Shown: positions 18,932 through 33,300 of the stretch, piece by piece
Layout: the number at the start of each line of letters is the position of its first letter
How positions within the stretch are numbered: the first letter of the stretch is position 1
The notes under the pieces: generated by a model
The model's input: only the letters and a program-made list of their open reading frames with translations
Told to the model about the DNA's origin: nothing
The model's database searches: none
Source: Mastigias papua
Lineage: Eukaryota > Cnidaria > Scyphozoa > Rhizostomeae > Mastigiidae
Length of the DNA stretch: 64,000 bases
Reading direction: 5' to 3'
Assembly (NCBI GenBank): GCA_964019165.1
Contig: OZ025267.1
Coordinates: forward strand, 21,394,003-21,458,002
Made by a program: the position numbers and the translations under genes

Positions 18932-19560
18932 TCAATCATTCAATCTAAATATGTTATCAATTAATTCCCTCTTTTCTTCATCAATGTAAATGGCCTTCTG
19001 CAGCAGCTTTTAAGACATCAACATCGTTGTTTTCTTTTCATGCAAAAAAACGTATACCGAATGCAACGATTTGATGCTGGTTGAAAATGAAGTATTATAC
19101 GATGTATTAATGCAACCATCACAAGACGACTATGCCTGGCTTCTATGCAACCATAAAGCGCCTGCAACTGCTTGCAATCTATCATGGGCACCTTCCCGGT
19201 TCAACGGGTCTCTCCGTATTCCCGTACGGAATCGTGAGAAGCAGGGATGAGTCGGAAGTTGCTGCAACAGGCCCAACTCTTTCCTAGAGATCCATAACCC
19301 TCATAAGCGGCCTATGACTGCAGTAGATAGGAAACGATATATGTCTCTGCATAAAGTTTAAAGGCCCAGTAATCCATTGATGCAATTGCAGATCATTGGA
19401 AGCTCTTTTACAATTTCTTCGGTTACATGGGAACCGGCTGAATGCAAGGTCATGCACTATGCAATTTAAGCAACGTCAATGAGCCATGCCAGTTTGAACT
19501 GTAGCCGTTGTACACAAAGTGAATGATCAATGAACTAGTTCACAAAATGGCATTTGCCTT

Positions 19561-19648
19561 CAATTCATTCATTCACATACTCATTCACTCACTCACTCAC
19601 TCACTCACTCATTCATTCATTCATTCATTCATTCATTCATTCACTCAC
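19561..19648. repeat. (CATT)n/(CACT)n tract
   Basis: Mixed CATT and CACT tetranucleotide units, roughly 80 bp. Confidence 0.9.
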
Positions 19649-22544
19649 CCTCCGTTCCAATTCGTTGTAGTCAACCAATGAGTTATCAGAAGAATCCCTC
19701 AGTATATATATATTCCAATACCCAAACCCAATGTACAAAACCGTCAGGTACAGTCAGCGGAGATAGACTACCAGCAAACTGTCCATTCACGTTTCATTCT
19801 AATAAGATGCAGATGCTTTTGGTGGTATAGCTAGTTGAATTTTAAATTGTAAATATATCTCCAAGCATCTCGTCATTTCATTTTCTGTCAAATCATTAAT
19901 ACATGGAATAACCTTCATGCAAGCTAATTTACAGCCTATGTTATTAAAGACGAAGAAATATACAGAGGATGCTGGGAATGAATAATATCATGGCATTGCC
20001 TCAGATGATCTTCCTCATTTAACGATAGTTTCTCCAAAATGTGAATACAATGTAGTCTAGGACTGGTGCTTAATGGACACTGATGCACTTTCAATTGCTT
20101 GCTACATAGCATGGAAAGTATACTGTTTAGTGAAGTGTTTGAATAATAGAGATGAGTAGTTCTACAGGATGTTATGACAAAAGACAAATTGATCTTCCAT
20201 CATCTGCTCACTTTTAGCGCAATCCAGCTAGCAGAAATATTAGCTGAACCACGCATATTTGCAGCATTTTGCAATCAAATGTTACGATTGGACTTCGAAT
20301 TGTGGCTTAGAGCTGCCTACAGTTAACTACGATTTTAGTGCATGTTAATGTATTTATCGGATTAATGAAGAGTTCCATATGTGATAAGTGGATTTCATGG
20401 ATATGCAGCGTTGAACAGTGACCGTGAGGTTTACAAGCCTGGAGAGAAATCTATTATAAATATGGATTTCAAATATATGACTTATCCGGAAAGCCCTGTA
20501 ACTTACAACAAAATTCTGCTGCACTCCAGCTAAATCGTAGCACAGGTCATTAAATATCTTTTGGAGAAATTTTCCACTTTATCGTAAAGTTTTGAGCAAT
20601 GATATGAAAATCAAGCAGGATTTTGATTGTTCCTAGCTCATGTGATATACGTAATACGGTAGAAGCATCTGAAGTGATATTTTGTCGATGAACAAATAAT
20701 GTACATGTATCTGTGAGAAGCATCTTAAGTTCAAATTTGGGTATTTGGAATATGTGATAAAGTTGGTAGCGGTGGGATATTGGATTCAGACAAGAGTATT
20801 TTATGGTTTAATTAAAACCTAATCTATGAACTTGACGATCTAAGCTATGATTTTGAAGTGAAAGTTGTGAAAGTTGTAGTTCACTTAGGACTCGAGGCTG
20901 GGAGATAGGAAACATTATTTTTGGAAGAGCACTAACGTACGTACAAATAGAAACATTGCTTTACTAGGTGGATTTTATCTTTGATATTGTTTCAAAAAGA
21001 GCCTTATTAAATAATGATGTGGCATTGCAGAAATACTTGAAGGATAATGTTACAGCAATGAAAGCTTTCAGGACATTCATAACGCCTCAGAATATTTGTC
21101 CACTCTTTATAGAAGTGGACTGTCAAGCCTTATACCTTTGACTGATTGGTAACATAACTTATTGATCAATCATCACAACCTTTGAGATGGAAGTCTATTG
21201 AAAGCAATAAGCCTGCATTTGGTAATCTCCCTGTATGAGCGTTTCAATTTGCTGCTCTTAATGACAGTTTCAGTCAAGGAAATGGTTCACAGAATATATC
21301 TATTTTAACTGGACCTAATATGTACCCTCCATAGCAATTCAATAAATTGCCTAATTGAAATCGAATAATCGCAAGCCTACATGTTAATTTTAATCAATAG
21401 AATTTTCTCCTCATCTACACGAAAAATAAATTAAAACTGTTTCTAAAGTGGAATGGTTTGGTGTCGTAATATATCTGATCCTGTGAAAATCCCTTGCAGT
21501 TGACTGATAGTCCGATTTCCTAAAAAATCAAAAGCTTTTTGTATAATTTGATTTTGAATTTCACTACAAAACAACGTCCCTTGCAATCATTAGCAATAAT
21601 TCGCTACGAAAATGAGATTAGTTAAATTAGCTTTAGAGTATTAATTTCTTTGAAGAAATTCATCTACATATATGATCTGTCTAAATCTGCTGTTAACATA
21701 AATTTGCCTGGCTTATCTTTCTCATTGTGTATGAAACCGAAGTTCAGAATTCTCACATAGAAAATCCCTTTGCACAACCCATGTGTTTTCTATGATAAAC
21801 CCAGATTAAAAATGATCAAAGTGGATCAAATAATGATTGAATTTATCATGCGCCAATCAATTAGACTTAAACGAGACGAGCTAAAGCCCGGTTCTCACTT
21901 CTCAAAAGAACCTCCCAGAGAATTGCCTACCACCCCATATTCCTACGAAAAATGTGAACATGCATGCTTCAGAGACACCCCTTTACGGTTGTGACATCCT
22001 CGGTGCGGGTAGGAGGAAACCTCTTACGAGCATCCTGTTGGCCTTCACTTATTCTTTTGATAAGTTTGCAAAATGGCACCCTTCATGAAATTTGCTAGGT
22101 TTTTCGAACCCCCATCAGAATATCTGATATGAAATTTTGCGTAAAATTGTAAAAAGCACTTCACACAACATCTGGATCCCATTTGGCATTAATATCCTGT
22201 CATTATCTCCTAATCCTACTAATTCTTCTTTCAAAAAGCTGAATATTTGCCATTTTCGAAATTGCATAGCACATATATGGAACTATTATTGAGCAAGATT
22301 AGTGTATTCTTTCATCTATAAATACATCATGCTAACTAATTTTTACGCTTTTTCATGTAGTTTCAAAATTCTATAATAAAAGAGCTTTGTTCATGTATTA
22401 GAGGTCCTACATATGAGCTGCCATGTGGCTGGTTTATATTGCTGTGAGCTTGAATTACTGACCAGTTGTACTATGAAGAGACAGAATGATGGAAGAATAT
22501 TCACCTTGAAACACTATTGGATCAAAAAATATCCTCAGAGATGA

Positions 22545-22983
22545 TTATATGATATGATATGATATGATATGATATGATATGATATGATATGATATGATAT
22601 GATATGATATGATATGATATGATATGATATGATATGATATGATATGATATGATATGATATGATATGATATGACATGATATGACATGATTTGACATGATAT
22701 GACACGATATGACCTGATATGACACGATATGACATGATTTATGATATGATATATGATATGATATGATATGATATGATATGATATGATATGATATGATATG
22801 ATATGATATGATATGATATGATATGATATGATATGATATGATATGATATGATATGATATGATATGATATGATTATGATATGATGTGATATGATGTGATAT
22901 GACATGATGTGATATAAGATATAAGATACATGATATATGATATGATGTGATATATGATATTATATTATATGATATGATATAAA
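22545..22983. repeat. (GATAT)n pentanucleotide array, ~440 bp
   Basis: Tandem 'gatat' units with interspersed 'gacat' and 'gacac' variants in the middle. It is the reverse complement of the motif at 11170-11402. Open frames across it (IISYH-type) come from the repeat and are not genes. Confidence 0.95.
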
Positions 22984-25900
22984 ACAATCTTATGTTTCAT
23001 TATATCACGTTACATCATATTATATGATAGTTTTACTAGGGAAGGAAGAATTCAGAACACTTAAAAGGGGAGAAATATCCAGTTTTCAAAGGAATGTGGG
23101 AAAGCTCAAAATGTCTAAAAGGGATAGGAGAAGTCGTTGAATTTTTAAGAGAAACGGAGGTTTAGATATCTGATGGCTGTTCCATGCTCTTGATCCTCTG
23201 GCGTGTTCTTTTCGAAGACTTAAGACACATCAGGCATACCACTCTAAGTAGAAATACGATGCATTGATAATTCAGTTGTAGAATCGAGTAAGAATATGAG
23301 TGAAAAGCTGTCAGTGGATTTGTCGGGTAACAATGTAAAACTATTTACATACAAAGGAGAGGGAATTACAAAATATACTTATAATTACGAGAAATCAAGA
23401 GTTGTGCAACTATCGCCCTGATGAAAATCAACTGTGGTAAACCACATGGTACTGCATATATGTGTGATCGCTAGAAAAGTGCTATTATGAGCTACTGCCT
23501 TGATGCCGTCCTATTACAGTGTGCTATAATATATTATTAATTTGGCGACAGATGATAGTAAAGAAGTGCTTGGAATTATTTCAAAATATTAATCATGCTT
23601 ATATTTCATGAATCTTTTTAATGTAGGAAAAACTAAATCGAACGAGATACGGCTAGAAGATTGTGTTAAAGTGAGGAAGTTTTCTTCTCATTATACCGAA
23701 CAGCAATCCAACCACGTGATTTTATGTCACAGCCCATAATACATCAGGCTCGTCACCAACCAACGAAGTTGCTTACAGATATCACAATACGTAGAACATC
23801 CACTATTCTTGTGGGTGGAGCTGAAAGGTCGGTAGTTCCTCTTCTATTTGACATTATTCTGCTGTTTGACATTTTGTCTGCATTGCTTTCACAGAAGAAA
23901 ATCTTTTGAATATCATATCGATAGAATGATAAATAACAGCATTACTTTAATTGATACAGTACACAAAAACGTCAAAGGTATTCAATATCAGTTGCTCGGT
24001 TTTGTAAAAGATGCATGCAATTGTGTGTTTTTGTCTGCTAAAGTATTCTTAACGGTGGTTGTGTTGCTCAAAGACTCCCAATGAATTATGCATGGCTGAT
24101 AGAGGGCTTTTTGAAATCGTTGCTTAGTAATTCCGCTGATCTTCAGATAATACTGAGCCGACGATTATCGCTTTTATGTCTCTTATGTCAACAAAATCCT
24201 TCTGAGTTTCATATCGCCGTTAGCTGAGATTGTGGAGCACAGCTATACTGTGACACCGAAGGGTTGTATGTTGAAGGATATTGATTATGACACAAGTGAA
24301 CCAGCAGCCTAGCAGAAGGATAGACATTTAACCTATTTGCTAAAAATGTTCATTAAATTTTATAGTTGAGGGTATCCAGTTGGCACAAAGCCAAAGGAAA
24401 GGTATGAAATTAAACCTACTTTTATAAACTGAACCATGAATCGAAAGCTTAATAACTGCAATATACTCTTATTTTAAAAACAAGCAAACAACTTGTGTAT
24501 GAATTAGAATCTCGTAGTTAAATAGTATTTTTCTAGCATTTCAAGATTGCACGAAAAAACGGAAATATTCTTGAACCGTACTGAAAATACTTTCCTCGTA
24601 ATATACTCTTCAGAGTATGGAATACCACATAATTCTGTTCATTTTTTGACTATTGCCCGTCGTTTCATATTCTGAAAGGCGTCCGAAGAAAGATAGGTAA
24701 GCTATAAAGCGTTTTCGCTAAACCAACAATACAATATTTTTCTTTATAGCTCTACACTACGAGTAAACATACCCTTCTATCCAATATTGCATAAAGAGCG
24801 TTCTACAGCGTCCCAAACGTGCTAAAATATCAGACAAATAAGCTGTACCATGATTTGTTTTGAAATTGGAATATTGCAATAGAAATTCTTGTACCATATT
24901 CCCTCTCTCCCTCCCCGAAAGCAACTTCTGCAATGTAATCATGGAACTAACATTCTATAGAGATCATATTGACGCGGTGATTTCGCTAATTTCATGGCAC
25001 AAATCACGGTTATTAGAAACACTGATGGAATTCAATTGCTTTTGAAAACATTGAAAGCTTTCCCTCCTAGAGGATCTACTTTAGAGACGTTGATCGACAA
25101 AGTTATGAAAGGGAAACAAGTAGAAAGTGTGTATATAGGAGTAAAACAGAAGTAAGATTTATACGGCCATTCTATGAGGAAATTTGAGTTCTGTAGTCCA
25201 TGCAAGTACAAAATTCCCCTAGAACGAAAATGAAAAACAAGGTAAGAGATCCTCTCTCCATAGAAATGGTACGATTGAGGTGACATTGCAAAACTAGTGG
25301 CATAGATTGAACTGGAAAATTGCACATCATACGTCCGCGAGAAGAAACAGAACAGTGTTAAATATTACCGTTATGACAGATAGCTTGATTGATGCGATGA
25401 AGATGAAAAGCGATGTTGCTTGGCTCTTTAGCGGATGTAAATCTCTGATAGCAGAGGGAAATTTGCAAGTTGTCTTCAAGTGTACATGAACTTGTGTGCA
25501 GATAGTTAAATTCAAGAAATTTGAGCAGCCAGGCACTGAGGATTGTTGAATAAATGTGCGTTATTGAAATATGGCTGCTCTAAAGTCAAGAGTTTTGCTA
25601 TCCCTGCAGAAATGGTAACATAATAAAGCACGTTGCCTAGAAAAGAACTAACTCTGTTCAAATAAATACAGCTAGTGTAGTGCTATGCAGAGCCTTATAT
25701 TTTAACTGACTATACAGTCTATTCCAAGGTACTGTTTCAAAGCTGACAAGGTGAATTTTTTCGGTGGCGTCTTGATCTTGCAAGCAGCTGCAAACCGAAT
25801 TTGTATGCTGTGTCAAGCCAGTCACCATATGAAGCAAATTCTGCGCAAAAATAAAACATAGTGACATTGCATTTTTGCAAAGATTGTTTTTAAATTCCCG

Positions 25901-26565
25901 CTAGCTTTTCAACTCATTTTCCCCCGGCATTTTAAACTCGTGGAGTTTGCATGTAGAAAAGATGGGCATTTTCCCGAGGAAGTTACAGTAAACACCGTTT
26001 TGAACAGCAGGAAAATGCTTGAATTCCTTCAAATTTTGCTGTGCAAACAATTTACGCTAAATTTTACAAAAACAAATTTGCTATTATAGCATAGATTGAC
26101 TTAAGTCCAGAAAAACTGTAAACGGCTTCAAAGACTTGAATCACATCCGAATACTCCTCCATGTTTCGTGCCTAATGAAAATTCTCTTAAAGAAGCAGTA
26201 ACCAAATAAACCAAGCAACTGAGAAAACATACCTATCTTTGTGATACAGCTACAGCTATATAACAATAGAGCGTCTGGGCACAGAATAGATCTGGGACTA
26301 CAACAACTATATATAAATAGTACTATAGCGCACTATTGCATTGTTTCATAGAATAACAGTAAGCTGTTTAGAGAATACGTCCACGCAGTGCTTGTGCCTG
26401 TTGTCACTGTATTGTATCATAGGAAAATTAAGCTGGCTTGTTGTTATCATTGTAAGTATAAAACCGATGAAAACTTATATGGGAAATCATGCTACAAAAA
26501 TAACATATGCTTGGATGCTTCTTTATTATATGTTTAATGAATGCGGCTATGAATTCGCAGGCAGA

Positions 26566-26694
<129 letters not shown>

Positions 26695-27702
26695 ATTATA
26701 TGACATAATCACCATTCCATAGACAGTATACTTTCACAGTGATTTGAATACTCATATCATGGCGAGACAAATACATATCCAGATTAACAGTATATCAGCT
26801 TCAATTTAATGCCATTTTTATATGCAAGCAATAGTCAAAGGAATAGCTCGACATAAAAGGCCATTTGTTAAAACCTCTATCGCCAAGAAGAATTTCCTTA
26901 ATCTGTTTGGTTAAAAGACGTCATCTCGATTATTTTTGCGCATTGTACATACACAAGAATTCGTTTGAAGTTCCATTTTTCAAAGTTATAAACGATTCTG
27001 TTTAGGAATCGAGGACACCTTCAAACAGCGGAGTGTTGTATAAGTCAGTACAAGATTAATAATCCCAAATAAATGTGACTTGCAGAAGTCCTTTTATAAA
27101 TATTTCCTAAACAATATAACACCGCCATACTTTACGACTCATAGCTATTGTAGTTAGTTCCACCTATTTTACATTTCCTAACTCAACAAGACCTCGATAG
27201 GGAGAACTCTGGAAAAATTTTTTAAAATTTTTCTTTCTTCTAAATAATTTGACATCAGTTGTATATACTCATAATAAGAAAAGACGAAGTCTCCCCTTGC
27301 ATAATTGCATCCTCGGCATTCTGTACCTCAGCAAGAAAGATGCCTTTCGTAGATCATGCAAAATTGAATCTTCCACTTTGTGGGGAACAAGCAACGTGAA
27401 ATGTCTGGTTTTCAAAAAATGAGATATAATTTTATCTTGCGTACTCACCGCAGATGTCCAAATCACACAGAATCATAATCTATTATTCAATGCCGTGTGA
27501 GCACGGGTTCTTATCAGCATATATATCATAAACTGCATTTTTGTGTTTACCTTCCAAATTCTAAATCTCTCATTCTTGTATACCAGACAGACTTTTACTT
27601 AGAGCAAAACACTTAAATCTCAGAGAGGTAATGATGCATTGAAAGGAACTTTTTTCTTGTTATTACAGGCCTCATTCACTCGCAACGCACTACGTCGGCA
27701 AT

Positions 27703-27763
27703 ATGGCATATATTAGTCAGACTCTAACTTTTCTTCTGTACCACAGTCTGATACTGGTTCGAG
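27703..27763 (+). CDS. nAChR exon 1 (signal peptide)
   Basis: ATG at 27703; 20 codons plus one base: MAYISQTLTFLLYHSLILVR, a hydrophobic signal sequence. Donor GTATGT. Too short for an ordinary ORF search; it was chosen because its phase 1 end completes the Gly codon at the next acceptor. Confidence 0.8.
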
Positions 27764-30291
27764 GTATGTAATTGAGCGTCAAGTGTAACTAAAATATAAA
27801 AAAAGTCCCTTATATCGCAATAACATATATCGTTTATGACAACACAATAACAATACACATACAAAGATGTTGGTTCTTGTACTGCAAGTTATTAATGAAT
27901 CAACTGAAATTCTTTGCAGGAAAGAGCAAATTGTCAGATGAGGCTCGTCTACTTCGACACTTGTTTGATGATTATGACAATCAAGTTAGGCCAGTATTCA
28001 ATACAACTGATGTCGTTAATGTCAAGTTTAGCCTCAGCCTGATTCAAATTGTCAACGTGGTAAGTCTAACCTAAAAGCTCGTAGCACTAACATAGGGCAA
28101 AGAGTAAGTTAACAAGTGTGCTCAACTTTAACATCAAATATCTGTGATGCAGTGGCGTAACTACGGCGGACTCCTGAAGGTCCAGAGCCCAGCCATTTTC
28201 CTAAAAGGGTAAACATTGCTCCATTCTTGGAAAATCGTGAGACTGGTTAGCGTATTGTCATATCAAGAAAAGTGTATATCTGTTTATGATCGTCAATAAA
28301 CTAGAAAATGGCAAAGTATACACCATCCCAAGCCATGTACTCTCCAGTCTTGAATAGAAGGGGGTTGCAATAAGCGGGGGGGGGGGTGGAAAAAGTTCCA
28401 AGGCGAATGTCTATGGAGCGGGCAGCTATAGGTGGCTGTTATAGATGGAAGTGGAGAGAAGGCCAACATATGCATTGGATAGAGAACTTTAGCTTTTAGA
28501 AAAAGAACTTGTTACGTTTATAACATATTTTCCAACATACTAAAAATGTGTCTATCTTCCTCGTTCATAATGTAATCATCATCGGCACAACTATCAGCTG
28601 CCTTTTCAGTGATTCTTGTAGCAATTACTCATGTCACGCAAAAATTGTTTCAACACAACAAGCAAACACCACGAGTTACTTTCGCCGGACAATTCAGGGT
28701 CTGGTTGGAAAAATGTCCCCTTGGTTCAAAATTAATAAGCGGGGAGTTGCAACAAGAATATTCTGGTGTGCATTTTTTAAAAAAATAACTAGTCGGGGGG
28801 AGACATTTATTCTGGACTGGAGAGTACTCTTTAAAACTTTTCAATGTGCTCTGTTTCTGGATTAAATCATCATCTCCGGAACATCCTAGCTGCGCACTTT
28901 TGTTGGTAATGTCATCATTCAGCGCCTAATAGTCATGCATGCTTAAATAATTATAACTTACTAACTGATTATGATCACAGGAGGTTTAATAGTTGGCAAT
29001 GCTAGAAGAAGGCCTTATAGGTCTCCATCCTTTCTAGAAAGAAAGGATGGAGAGATCACATTACGTGATTTTCGTTTCTATCCACGTAGCGCCTTTGAAA
29101 GTCCGAATATGGCCTAACATGGATCGCCATTATTCTTTATTCTCTGCTGTTCTTTTAATTCCCGTTATATTTTTTGATGCTGATCCACTCTTTGACGCCT
29201 TCTGTCTACATTCTCCAAGGCATGCCTTGTGTCTATTCCATTTTCTTTTCATTTTTTTTTCATTTTAATAAATATTCTAACACGTACATCCTTTCAGCAA
29301 GTTTAAAAAGGAAAAAGAAAATGTAGTTACAATAATTAAGAAAAAGAAAGGTAAATAGAGTAAAATTGCTGCTCTACCAAGGGGTCGTGTTTGAGTCTTG
29401 CAGGTTCCGAAGGTGTAATGTACAACACGTTCTACTTTTCTGTATCCATTTTCACTTTCGCTGTTTACTTTACTTAAGCACTAGGTCCTGTTGTAAAGTA
29501 CTTTTCACTTTGTAGATAAATTACTACAGGCCACCCCCTTTGATCAGTCAAATACTACTCTTTTAGGAGCCACTTTCTAATAAAAATACGATTATTCTAC
29601 ATTATTAGTACTACATAAACTACTTCACATATTCCGTTATTCGAATTAAAGTCCTATAATAAATTTTTCCAATGTTTTTTACAAACTTTTCTTATGCTAA
29701 CCCTATATATGCAAATTTGCTTTCAAATAAATTGTTTTGGCATGCACATTAAACGTCCCTGATTTAGCAAGCAAGGTTGAAAGCTTTGCAGTAAAATTAG
29801 CTTTGTTCTGTGTATTTATAAAATTCATAACTAGTGATAAGAATTTGCACGAGCACGCAGCTAACCTCGACGAATAACTCTTGCTTTTAGAACAGTAAAT
29901 CGCAGCTGCTATCAACGAGTGTCTGGATACGCCAGGTAATCGTTTATTTAGTTACCTCGTATATGTATCCACCCAAGTTTAAGCATCATCGATCAGCCCA
30001 AAAACAGCAAGAAAATTTTTGAAACTAATAGTCGTCTTTCTGTTTCTTCAGGATCGTTTATCGTTAAACACATTAACTACTCTCTTGATATGCATCTCAT
30101 TTCATTATATATAGCAAGCAACTGGCATTCAAGGTAGTTAACCTTTGAATGTTGAGGGAACCTAAAAAAAGTGGAATTACTTCCAAAATCCTTACTGCAA
30201 TGAAATATGGCAGTGATGCTGATAATACATATAGTAGTCGTCATTATCCTTTTCATCATTATCACGACGACGACGACGAAGACGACGACGA

Positions 30292-30343
<52 letters not shown>

Positions 30344-33300
30344 CACCACCACCACCACCACCACCACCACCACCACCACCACCACCACCACCACCACCAC
30401 CACCACCACCACCACCACCACCACCACCACCACCACCACCACCACCACCACCACCACCACCACCACCACCACCACCACCACAACCACCACCACAACCACC
30501 ACCACCACCACCACCACCACCACCACCACCACCACCACCACCACCACCACCACCACCACCACCATCATCATCATCCTTATTGTGATCATCATCATTTTCA
30601 CCATCATCATCACCAATATATCATCACCATCACCATCACAACCAACATCATCATCACAATCAACACCATCACCACCATCACCATCATCTCCACCATCTCC
30701 ACCATCACCTCCATCTCCACCACCACTACCATCCCCACCACCACCATCACCAACACCATCCACACAACCACCATCACCACCATCCACACCACCACCATCC
30801 ACACCACCACTATCATCACCATCACTATCACCATCATCATTATGATCATCATCATCTTCATCAACATAATAATCAAATGCTACAAAAAAGAATCAACGTC
30901 AAATGAAACTGTTTAATATTGAGCAGCCGACGGTTTCAAGAAATTTCCTTTCCGTTTCAGAAGTGGGAAAACCCGTTTCTTAAATGGAACCCGACGGAAT
31001 ATGGAGGAATTGATACAGTTAACGTCGACCCAATAAAAGTATGGATCCCAGATATCATATTATATGATAAGTAAGTCCTTTCCATAGATTCTTATGTCTG
31101 ATTTTATTTACACTGTCATAATTTCGCATTCGCACCTAATGCAGAGCAATTTCTAGTAATGCAGCATTGCTGTCCATTTTTTCAATGACCTTGAATGTCC
31201 ATGATGAGCTATTATCCCCATTGTTTCACTAACAAATCTTGGTTCGCATAAAGCAACTTTGTAAGTCATAGTTCTTGCTGCTGTGAGAATTACTGCTTAT
31301 AAATCGAAAAGATAATGGTCTTAGGTTGATATGCCTTTAAGCACTGGTATTAAGTTGCGTACGTTTGTAACAAATCTTGGCTACATTGACACTTTATATG
31401 TCTTGTAAGGATCAATTTCTCCAAATGAAAATCCTACCAATATATGTCCATATCCTTCATTGGCATTTGCTCTAATTTCTTGCATAGATTACGAAGGCCT
31501 AGATTCAAACAGCGATCTTTAAAATGAAAATTGACCGAGTAAGAATTAGTGGGTACTGCAGTTATGAAATGTTTTTACAAAATGAACAAACTGGGTTCTA
31601 AGGACCTTTTCAACAAAATTCCAAGAACTTTCCAGGTTTTCCAAGAGCAAATCGTAAAAAAATCCCTGACTTTCTTTTACATTTTCCCAGCAGTTTTCAA
31701 TAAACCAAGGAAATGATTTGGCATATTTAATCGACAATGAAACAACAAGACTGCGAAAAACTCCTTCATCAGAAAAAAAAATTCTCTGACTTTTCCAGAT
31801 TTTCCACGTTTTCCAAACTCACGAGGAACCTGACAAATATTTGGAAGCATGTTTTACTAAAGCAGGGTTTCTTAAAGACAAAATGAGCGTGACCCTGAAA
31901 GATCTTCCTTCAAGCTTTCTGTCTATAAACCCAAGATGTCTGCTATAAAATGTATCTCATAAACTTCCCTTATTCTAGGCTCTGCAGATCAGGCAGTTTT
32001 GCACATAGCCTGAAGTCCATTCACTACTGAATTCAACATGCAAAGCATATCGACTCTAGATCAGCTGCTTTTCCATTAATTAACCCATAATCACCAAGGA
32101 CGTTGATTTTAACGTTTATAGGTTACGGTGGGATTTTCAAATGCCCTCAGTTGATCAGAAAATATCACTTCATATTTACTATTAATTATTCTACTTCAAA
32201 GAACCCAATTTTTATGCATGCGCAGTTTATTATAATTAAAACATTTTGAACGATTATTGTATATCAATTTACTACATATTTAAGTCTATTTGCAAAGACT
32301 CGAACCATTTCGGCATAGCGTGACATCATTTCAATTCTGCTTATTAAGAGTCTTAAGAAAGTGTGGTCTACTGCAGAGACATGTAATAAAGTCGGTTTGT
32401 CGTGAACAATTGGTTTGCCAAGGTTGCATCTATGTACATAGCTACTTGACAATGAGTTGGGCTGGCAGTCACAAACGTATTATGTTCCAAGCAAAGATTT
32501 CCTTCAATGCCATATATCTTTTGTACCTAATAATAAGAGAATTACTTCTAAGAAAGCAATAAACGGCTGCTCAAAAAGTTAAGAAAGTTCAGTACTGGAT
32601 GTCTGAAGCTTAAGAAAGTTCTTAAGTTGCTGCATAGTTTTGAAACTCCAATTTTCACGCATGCGCATCATCTGATTTGTTTAATTTCCAAATTTACAAA
32701 TACTATCACCCGATATAGCGTAGTTTTGATAAAACACCCTAAACTGCTGTTTGCATAGCTTTCCTATTAAAATCTGTGTATTTCAGTGTTTTGTTTGTGT
32801 AGTGTCCATCTGCCTGCGTAACACTTCAGTGCTACACAATCTCGAAGATATTAGCTAAGAAAATCTAAAGACAGCTTCAGCACTGAAAACATGAAAAAGC
32901 CAACAAACTTTCAGCAATGGAACAAATCTTCTCATAGAATAGAAAGCGTATATTAAGCAAATGATGCGATGAAAATTCTCATGCGTTGTTCAGTACAAAA
33001 GGGGATTTTTGCTACTAGTTTAGTTTTACTATTAAGCCCTTCTTGTTAGCTTTCTATGATAGGGTTCTATGCTAAAAATCTAATATTTCAAATATACATT
33101 GCTGTATCTGAAAGACATATCTTTGTGCAGAATCATAGTGCTTTCCCCAAACTGGCAGTGTGGAAGTATTCATGCTTAACTGTGGCATCTGAAGGATCAC
33201 AAAGAAGGCCCGACAATAATATATACCAATAGGACAATGGCATTCCTCGACTCCAGTCGAAGGCTCCCTTGTTCTTCTTCTCTCTCCCTCTCTAAGTATC

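Noticed and set aside
22545..22983. CRISPR-like array
   Set aside because: Simple pentanucleotide satellite with no spacers, in an animal genome.
30149..30916. Long ORFs of poly-His, poly-Thr, poly-Val and poly-Trp on both strands
   Set aside because: They arise from the GAC/CAC trinucleotide tract inside an nAChR intron; every frame of a stop-free triplet repeat stays open.
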